Below are positions 39,970-45,175 of a stretch of DNA of 45,175 bases, piece by piece (positions within the stretch are counted from its first letter, which is position 1; every line of letters begins with the position of its first letter). The translations under genes were made by a program, and so were the position numbers. Origin of the DNA: an uncultured Ruminococcus sp. (lineage in GTDB: Bacteria > Bacillota > Clostridia > UBA1212); NCBI GenBank assembly GCA_902792515.1, contig CADAZX010000015.1, positions 1 through 45,175 on the forward strand, in the 5' to 3' direction. Under the pieces are notes generated by a model. The model was not told the origin of the DNA. It saw only the letters and a program-made list of their open reading frames with translations, and did not search any database.

Positions 39970-41937
39970 ATGAATCGAAGAGTTTTCGGGCGGAAGGTAA
40001 CCCCTGTTCTTTCGGCAATTCTGGCGGTGGTTCTTATTTTTACGGCCGTTCCGCGCAGAGTTTTCGCAGAGGGAAGTGAGTATCCGGTTCGCGAGGGAGA
40101 TTTTACGACTCCGCGAACGGGGAACGTGCTGATGGGCATCGAGGGGGAGTTCGTGACGGTTGACGAGACCGCGAAACAGACGCTGCTCGCGCGAATCAAC
40201 GAAATCCGGAAAGAGGCGTGCGACAACGGTTACCCGAGTCCGACAAACAGAAACGTGGCGTTGACGCCGGCGGATTACGTTCCGCTCAAGTGGTCCCGGC
40301 TCGAGGAGCTGATTGCGGCGATGCGTGCGGTTGAGGCGTCGGTCAGGATCGGGCACGCAAGGCTTGCGGTTCAGACGAGTGTTTTCATAAACAACTACGG
40401 CGCGCCTTCGAACTACGAAAACCTCGCGTGGAACTACGGTTCGGCGACGGTCGACGGAATCCTTCACGGTATTGAGCAGTGGTACAGCGAAAAACAGGAC
40501 TGGCTGGACAACACTGCCGGCGCGGTTACAGGGCACTACACTTCGATGATCGACCCGCGGTCGAAGCACATCGGTATTTCCGGATTCTATAACGCAAACG
40601 CCAGGTGGCCCATGACTGTCACGAACCATATGTCGTTCAGCACGGGGCTTGACGAAAATCCGGCGGGAATCGGCGGAAAGGTTACGCAGATCACGGAGGT
40701 CAACCCCGCGCTTATCACTTCGCTGACGGTCAACGGCAAAAATATGATGACGGTCGGGGAGACCGGAACTTTAACAAACAGGGCGACCGTGACGGCTGCG
40801 GTAGGATACGCGAGCTTCGGACAGGGGCCGGTTTTTTCGGGTATTACTTGGACGAGCAGCGATCCGGACGTGGTCGCTGTTGACGGAGACGGGAACGTTA
40901 CCGCGGTTGCAACGGGTTCGGCGACTGTCACGGCGACGCTCACCGGGGGACGTTCGGCGGAACTCGACATTACGGTCGCGCGGGAGCTCGACCCGGAGCT
41001 GAGGATTTCCGACGCGGGGCTTGTTCTCACCGAAAACCTTTCCGTCAGGTTCAAGGTGCCTGCCGCCCCGTTTACCGGCTCAAACCCGGCAGCGACGGAT
41101 CCGTTCCTGAAAATAACGTTTTGCGGAGTCGAGTACACGCTGACGAATTACACGGAGGAATCCGGCAAATACGTGTTCGTTTTCAAGAACATTACGCCTC
41201 AGAAGATGGCCGACATCATCAAGGTCAGACTTTTCTGCACGCTGGCGGGGGAAACGGAACCGTCGCAGGTCGGCGCAATCGACTACAGCGTGGTAAAATA
41301 CTGCAAAAACATGCTCGACCGCTACGGCCACACGGCAGGATACGAGAATCTCCGCAAAATGCTTGTCGACACGCTCAACTACGGAGCGGCCGCGCAGAAG
41401 TACGTCAATTACAACACGGGCAGCCTAGCGAACGGAGTTCTGACGCCCGAGCAGGCGTCGTGGGGCAGCTCCGACAGCATTTATTACAACCCGAACGGCT
41501 ACAAACCGGCGTACCGGACGGTCGACGATCCCGAGGTGTTCTGGAAGGCTTCGACGGTCGTTCTCGACGAAGGGTTCACCTTAAGGTTCAAGTTTGCGGC
41601 GGATAATATCGAAGGACTCACGCTCAATGTAACGGGCACGAACGGAAGCTCGTATACGATTCAGCCGGCGTCGTTCGAGCCGATCGGGACAACAGACGAC
41701 GGGAAACCGCTTTACCGGGTGTATTTCAGGGGGCTCAACCCGGCTCAGATCAGGACGGGATACATGTTCACGTTTATGAGAAGCGGGGAGGAGGTCAGCA
41801 ACACGATGCGGTTCGAGATCGACTCGTTCATCGGGAAAAAACTCGGGGAAACGTCTACGACAGATCCATTGTACATGTTCCTTTTCCGCATACTGTGGTA
41901 CGGCGATTCAGTCGCGGCATACGTGGCGTCGCATTGA
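39970..41937 (+). CDS. secreted CAP-domain protein with Ig-like (BIG2) domain
   Basis: The 655-residue protein starts at ATG 39970, with GAGGAG about eight bases upstream; an ATG at 39964 is too close to it. Signal peptide to about Ala33 (RVFA). A CAP/SCP-like domain (about 60-225) has the conserved His in IGHARL, Glu in NYENLAW and His in GHYTSMID. A BIG2-type Ig fold follows (about 245-335; TWTSSDPDVVAVDGDGNVTA). Two similar beta-rich domains complete the protein (about 340-450 and 505-640). The adhesion or binding role is inferred. Confidence 0.85.
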   Translation: MNRRVFGRKVTPVLSAILAVVLIFTAVPRRVFAEGSEYPVREGDFTTPRTGNVLMGIEGEFVTVDETAKQTLLARINEIRKEACDNGYPSPTNRNVALTPADYVPLKWSRLEELIAAMRAVEASVRIGHARLAVQTSVFINNYGAPSNYENLAWNYGSATVDGILHGIEQWYSEKQDWLDNTAGAVTGHYTSMIDPRSKHIGISGFYNANARWPMTVTNHMSFSTGLDENPAGIGGKVTQITEVNPALITSLTVNGKNMMTVGETGTLTNRATVTAAVGYASFGQGPVFSGITWTSSDPDVVAVDGDGNVTAVATGSATVTATLTGGRSAELDITVARELDPELRISDAGLVLTENLSVRFKVPAAPFTGSNPAATDPFLKITFCGVEYTLTNYTEESGKYVFVFKNITPQKMADIIKVRLFCTLAGETEPSQVGAIDYSVVKYCKNMLDRYGHTAGYENLRKMLVDTLNYGAAAQKYVNYNTGSLANGVLTPEQASWGSSDSIYYNPNGYKPAYRTVDDPEVFWKASTVVLDEGFTLRFKFAADNIEGLTLNVTGTNGSSYTIQPASFEPIGTTDDGKPLYRVYFRGLNPAQIRTGYMFTFMRSGEEVSNTMRFEIDSFIGKKLGETSTTDPLYMFLFRILWYGDSVAAYVASH

Positions 41938-41965
41938 CCGTAATTGACTGATTGATCGGGAACGG

Positions 41966-42003
41966 GCCGGCGCCTTTTAACAACGGGGGCGCCGGCATCT
42001 TTC
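41966..42003 (+). terminator. intrinsic terminator of the CAP gene
   Basis: GCCGGCGCC (41966-41974) pairs perfectly with GGCGCCGGC (41988-41996), then ATCTTTCT. The gap from there to 42099 is A-rich with no gene. Confidence 0.8.
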
Positions 42004-42099
42004 TGCTCCTGTTTGCGAAACACCCTATTTTTACGGAAAAAACACGCGAAAAAAACGCCGGAAACCCGTAAAAACCTCCGAAAAACGCGAAAAAAACGC

Positions 42100-42128
42100 T
42101 TGACAGGTGGCGCAAAAAGTATTATTAT
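42100..42128 (+). promoter_or_regulatory. promoter of infC-rpmI-rplT
   Basis: TTGACA (42100-42105), 17-base spacer, TATTAT (42123-42128). Confidence 0.8.
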
Positions 42129-42273
42129 TACACGGCAAGAAAGCAGAAGTTACCGCTTCTCACCTTGGTCGCGATGCGCGGGCGGGTAAATAAATCGGTT
42201 TTTCAGGAAACAGGTGTGCGGTAAATTTTGACTTTCGGCACACTGTTTTTTTTTGCACTGGAGGTGTTGCGTC
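42129..42273 (+). promoter_or_regulatory. infC leader with attenuator (L20-leader-like)
   Basis: The leader contains the motif AAGCAGAAGTTACCGCTTCT with CACCTTGG, as in Firmicutes infC leaders that bind L20. It ends in a terminator: CAGGTGTGC (42211-42219) pairs with GCACACTG (42238-42245), followed by nine T. The ribosome site GGAGGTG (42260-42266) lies just past the T-run, so termination here would stop infC, rpmI and rplT expression. Established for Bacillus subtilis; inferred here from layout. Confidence 0.7.
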
Positions 42274-42786
42274 ATAGCTAAAGAGGATATTTTGATCAAT
42301 GAAGAAATCACTGCGAAAGAAGTCCGCATGATCAACGAAGAGGGCGTTCAGGTCGGAATCGTTGATATCGATACTGCGCTCAAATATGCGGCAGAGAGAG
42401 ATCTCGACCTTGTGAACGTTGCGCCGAATTCCGTTCCGCCCGTTTGCAAGGTGATGGACTACAGCAAGTACATTTTCGATCTCAGCAAGAAAGAGAAGGA
42501 CGCGAAAAAGAACCAGAAGACCGTCGACATCAAGGAGGTCCGCCTCACGCTCAACATCGGCGATCACGATCTGCAGGTCAAGGTGAAGAGCGCTTACAAG
42601 TTCCTTCAGGACGGAGACAAAGTTAAAGTGACCGTTAAATTCTACGGCCGCGAGATGAATTACACTAAATCAGGGGAAGAACTGCTCGACCGTTTTTCCG
42701 AGAGCGTTTCCGAGGTCGGAGTCATGGACAAAAGACCCAAGATGGAAGGCCGTCGCATGACAGCCATGTTCTCCCCCAAAAAATAA
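42274..42786 (+). CDS. infC: translation initiation factor IF-3 (apparent ATA start)
   Basis: IF-3 checks start-codon pairing on the 30S subunit. The 170-residue protein has an N-domain (INEEITAKEVRMINEEGVQV), a lysine-rich linker (about 75-90) and a C-domain (VKVTVKFYGREMNYTKSGEE, ending KRPKMEGRRMTAMFSPKK). The best start is the ATA at 42274, seven bases after GGAGGTG; the only ordinary start in frame upstream, a TTG at 42253, would lie before the ribosome site. Rare AUU/AUC/AUA starts in infC are a known autoregulatory device. First gene of infC-rpmI-rplT. Confidence 0.95.
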   Translation: MAKEDILINEEITAKEVRMINEEGVQVGIVDIDTALKYAAERDLDLVNVAPNSVPPVCKVMDYSKYIFDLSKKEKDAKKNQKTVDIKEVRLTLNIGDHDLQVKVKSAYKFLQDGDKVKVTVKFYGREMNYTKSGEELLDRFSESVSEVGVMDKRPKMEGRRMTAMFSPKK

Positions 42787-42842
42787 ATAGTATTCGCGCC
42801 GGCTTTAAGCTGCCGTAGCGAGATGAAAGGAAGTTTATTATT

Positions 42843-43040
42843 ATGCCAAAGCTTAAAACACACAGCGCCTCTAAGAAGAGATTCAGAGTCACCGCTAACG
42901 GAAAAGTCAAAATGACTCACGCCTTCAGACGTCACAGACTCGTCAGCAAGACCAGGAAGTCAAAGAAGCAGCACAGAAAAGATTTCTATGCCGCCGACGC
43001 AAACGCAGCAACCGTCAAGAAGATGCTGCCTTACGTCTGA
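42843..43040 (+). CDS. rpmI: ribosomal protein bL35
   Basis: The 65-residue basic protein, MPKLKTHSASKKRFRVTANG at its start and HRKDFYAADANAATVKKMLP at its end, is typical bL35 of the 50S subunit. It follows infC by 56 bases and precedes rplT by 21, the standard order. AAAGGAAG is the ribosome site. Confidence 0.97.
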   Translation: MPKLKTHSASKKRFRVTANGKVKMTHAFRRHRLVSKTRKSKKQHRKDFYAADANAATVKKMLPYV

Positions 43041-43061
43041 TTTTCAGGGAGGTGTACGAAC

Positions 43062-43409
43062 ATGGCAAGAGTTAAGAATTCAGTTGCTACAAGAGCAAGA
43101 CGCAGGAAAGTTATCAAGCTCGCGAAGGGTTACTTCGGAAGAAAGAGCACAGTCTTCAAGATGGCCAACCAGGCTGTCATCAGATCTGCCAACTATGCTT
43201 TCCGCGACAGACGCGCCAAGAAGAGAGATTTCAGAAAACTCTGGATCACCAGAATCAACGCGGCCGCCAGAATCAACGGAACGAGCTACAGCAGGCTTAT
43301 GAACGATCTTAAGAAGAACGGCATTGCCCTCGACAGAAAGATCCTGGCCGACATGGCAGTCAACGACAGCGAAGGATTCGCAAAACTTGTTGAACAGGTT
43401 AAAGCCTGA
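43062..43409 (+). CDS. rplT: ribosomal protein bL20
   Basis: The 115-residue protein, [20 protein letters not shown], has the basic N-terminal extension that binds 23S rRNA and the conserved [20 protein letters not shown]. bL20 starts 50S assembly and in Firmicutes represses its own operon through the infC leader. GGGAGGTG precedes the start; a terminator follows. Confidence 0.97.
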   Translation: MARVKNSVATRARRRKVIKLAKGYFGRKSTVFKMANQAVIRSANYAFRDRRAKKRDFRKLWITRINAAARINGTSYSRLMNDLKKNGIALDRKILADMAVNDSEGFAKLVEQVKA

Positions 43410-43422
43410 CAATAATGAGGAA

Positions 43423-43472
43423 AAAGGGTGCGGCGGTTCCGAAACGGCGGAATTCAAAGCATCCTTTTTTTA
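43423..43472 (+). terminator. intrinsic terminator after rplT
   Basis: AAAGGGTGC (43423-43431) pairs with GCATCCTTT (43459-43467) with one G-T pair, followed by a run of T. Confidence 0.75.
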
Positions 43473-43579
43473 GGGAAATTCCGGCAGACGGACATCAGGC
43501 ATAAAGGTGCACCGTGCGCCGGCTCGACGGTGTGTGGCGCTGCGGAGAACGCGGATCGGATTTTCGGAGGAACGCACAG

Positions 43580-44443
43580 ATGGTTGTAACGAGTTTCAAA
43601 AACGAACAGGTCAGATTTTTGAAAAGCCTGTCGCAAAAGAAATACCGGGAAGAGCACAGGGTGTTTTTCGCGGAGGGACTGAACGTGGTTTCCGAGGGGA
43701 TCAAGAGCGGCGCCGACGTTAGGAAGATCGTTTTTTCCGAGTCGTTCGCGTCCGCGGAGGGGTTCCGGAAGATCTGCTGCGAGCTGCTGACGCCTTCCGC
43801 TGAAGGGCCGGGCGGTCCGCGATACGCGCAGGCGGTCGGAAAGATTCTTGAGGAGGCGCTCGTTTTAAGCGACCCGGTTTTCGAGTCGGTCAGTCTCACC
43901 GAGACGCCGCAGGGAATCGGGGCGGTTTTCGGAATGGGCGGCGCCGGCGAGGAGGAGTGCCTTTCCGGAAACGCTGTCGTGGTTCTGGAAAACGTTCAGG
44001 ACCCGGGAAACCTCGGAACCGTGATCAGAACGGCGGACGCGGCAGGGTTCGACGCTGTCATTTTGATGAAGGGCTGCGTTGACGCATACAACCCGAAGAC
44101 GATCCGCTCGACCGTGGGCTCGATTTTTCACATTCCTGTACTGAGAATCGCGACTTCGAGCGCGCGCGAGGCGTTCGGAAGACTTCAAAACGCCGGATTT
44201 ACCGTCTACGCGGCGCACCCGAGGGGCGGGCACACGTGCTTCGAGGAGAGTTTTGAGGGAAAATCGGCGATAGTTATCGGGAACGAGGCCAACGGACTTA
44301 CGGCAGAGGCGGTCGCCTGCTGCGACACTCTTCTCACAATTCCGATGCCCGGGAAGGCCGAATCGCTGAACGCGTCCGTTGCGGCGGCGCTGCTCATTTA
44401 CGAAAAAGCGAGGAAAAGCTTCGCGAACGTTAAATGGAATTAA
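43580..44443 (+). CDS. SpoU-family (TrmH-type) rRNA 2'-O-methyltransferase
   Basis: About 287 residues from ATG 43580, nine bases after GGAGG; a longer frame from 43514 lacks a ribosome site. The N-terminal substrate-binding domain (1-105) begins VVTSFKNEQVRFLKSLSQKK. The SPOUT knot domain shows motif 1 LENVQDPGNLGTVIRTADAA, motif 2 AIVIGNEANGL and motif 3 IPMPGKAESLNASVAAALLI. SAM-dependent ribose methylation of 23S rRNA is the usual role, and this type is often found after rplT in Firmicutes. Target nucleotide unknown. Confidence 0.93.
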   Translation: MVVTSFKNEQVRFLKSLSQKKYREEHRVFFAEGLNVVSEGIKSGADVRKIVFSESFASAEGFRKICCELLTPSAEGPGGPRYAQAVGKILEEALVLSDPVFESVSLTETPQGIGAVFGMGGAGEEECLSGNAVVVLENVQDPGNLGTVIRTADAAGFDAVILMKGCVDAYNPKTIRSTVGSIFHIPVLRIATSSAREAFGRLQNAGFTVYAAHPRGGHTCFEESFEGKSAIVIGNEANGLTAEAVACCDTLLTIPMPGKAESLNASVAAALLIYEKARKSFANVKWN

Positions 44444-44497
44444 CGTTGCAAACGATACACAAAGCAAAATTATTAAACACAAATTAAGGAGACAAAA

Positions 44498-45004
44498 ATG
44501 GGACTTTATTCTATCTGGCAGGAAAAAACCGACGACTCCGTTCTGGGAGCGGAGCGCGTTAACGCCTACATCAGGGAGTATTTTGGAAAAGAAAAGGACG
44601 CCTACGCTGCGATCCTGGCTGCCCGCGAGAACAGGATCGAGGGAACAGTTGGCGAGCTGGCCGAAAAATTCGGGCTGGAGCCTTTTGAGGTGACAGCGTT
44701 TATCGACGGAATCAACACTTCGCTCAATTCGCAGATCGAGGTTGAGACTCTCGAGGCAGACTCGAACGTTGTTCTCGACATCGACTGGAAAAAGCTTTAC
44801 TACAATATGAACAAGGCGAAGGCGCCCTGGCTCTACGAGCTTGAAGAGTGGGACGGCATTCTTGACGCGGACGAGAGGATCGCGATCAGGACGCAGTACA
44901 GGAAGGACGTTCAGGCGGTCAGCACCAAAGTCGGCAGGAACGACCCGTGCCCGTGCGGAAGCGGCAAGAAGTACAAGAAGTGCTGCGGTCGCAACGAGGA
45001 ATAA
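44498..45004 (+). CDS. SEC-C zinc-motif protein
   Basis: The 168-residue soluble protein ends in a SEC-C motif, [20 protein letters not shown], with Cys151, Cys153, Cys162 and Cys163 as zinc ligands. The rest (about 1-135) is helical and acidic, of the YecA-like small protein type in Clostridia. SEC-C motifs bind ribosomes or SecB in SecA; here the role is unknown. AAGGAGAC precedes the ATG. It follows the methyltransferase by 54 bases and is probably co-transcribed. Confidence 0.88.
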   Translation: MGLYSIWQEKTDDSVLGAERVNAYIREYFGKEKDAYAAILAARENRIEGTVGELAEKFGLEPFEVTAFIDGINTSLNSQIEVETLEADSNVVLDIDWKKLYYNMNKAKAPWLYELEEWDGILDADERIAIRTQYRKDVQAVSTKVGRNDPCPCGSGKKYKKCCGRNEE

Positions 45005-45039
45005 ATGATTAATAGCCCGGAAGGACCGGATAAAAGGGA

Positions 45040-45080
45040 ATCCGCGGAAAAACCGACTGTTTTTCCGCGGATCCTTCTTT
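45040..45080 (+). terminator. intrinsic terminator, apparent intron target
   Basis: ATCCGCGGAAAAA (45040-45052) pairs perfectly with TTTTTCCGCGGAT (45060-45072), followed by CCTTCTTT. The intron-like sequence begins at the next base. Confidence 0.85.
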
Positions 45081-45175
45081 GTGCGCTCGGCATGCGCGAT
45101 TACTTGGCGGTGAAAGTCCGCTACAGACTTGGCAGTAGGAACTGTTAGCCGAAGACAAGGGTGTCCGTCGTGAGG
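45081..45175 (+). mobile_element. 5' part of a probable group II intron (cut by the window end)
   Basis: GTGCG at 45081 is the usual first bases of group II introns. The following GTGAAAGTCC, TAGCCGAAGACAAGGG and TGTCCGTCGTGAGG match domain I blocks of bacterial group II introns as I remember them. The intron-encoded reverse transcriptase would lie beyond the window. It starts eight bases after a terminator stem, the kind of target used by class C introns. Confidence 0.7.

Overview
The window comes from a Bacillota genome, most likely an uncultured anaerobic Clostridia. The housekeeping order supports this: efp followed by a CD1247-type zinc-ribbon gene, infC-rpmI-rplT with a leader attenuator, a metG with a C-terminal tRNA-binding domain, many Thr/Pro-rich lipoproteins, and consensus sigma-A promoters (TTGACA-N17-TATAAT). 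The core genes are moderately GC-rich. Three stretches are clearly more AT-rich and look acquired: about 100-5400, 21500-22600 and parts of 27400-32550. I cannot name a genus.

Left end (1-5507): two nearly identical 99-bp repeats, the second beside a broken IS30-type transposase, bracket a foreign block. The block carries a secreted papain-like peptidase homologue, two paralogous single-span membrane proteins, an ABC ATPase with its permease, and a helical-repeat-like protein. Next (5543-10770) come efp, the CD1247-type zinc-ribbon protein, an M29 aminopeptidase, a lipoprotein HtrA protease and an EamA permease. On the minus strand (10802-11541) lies an AbiE-like toxin-antitoxin locus whose toxin gene is truncated while the antitoxin and its operator promoter are intact.

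From 11573 to 21414 everything reads leftward. A five-gene surface-glycan operon (LicD, two GT87-like membrane transferases, a TPP enzyme, a HAD phosphatase) is preceded by metG and a small GlsB/YeaQ-type membrane protein. Next is a short AT-rich patch of orphan genes, then a 5'-nucleotidase-like phosphoesterase, a lipoprotein and a calcineurin-like phosphatase.

tRNA-Lys(CTT) at 26943 marks the start of a variable zone. Copies of its 3' end recur at 27355 and 32361, each as the last part of a structured repeat unit. Between them sit a frameshifted XRE regulator, a lipoprotein, and a pair formed by an XRE/sigma-region-4 protein and a membrane beta-propeller protein. Beyond are a CotH-kinase lipoprotein, a small membrane protein, a DUF4143 ATPase, a serine hydrolase, a solute-binding lipoprotein and a secreted CAP protein. 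The right end returns to core genes: infC (apparent ATA start), rpmI, rplT, a SpoU-family rRNA methyltransferase and a SEC-C protein. The window stops inside what looks like the 5' end of a group II intron, placed just after a terminator.

The observations most worth following up are the tRNA-Lys-tailed repeat family with covarying hairpins, the parS-like palindrome repeat upstream of two exported-protein genes (24291 and 39766), and the IS-bounded peptidase/ABC block.
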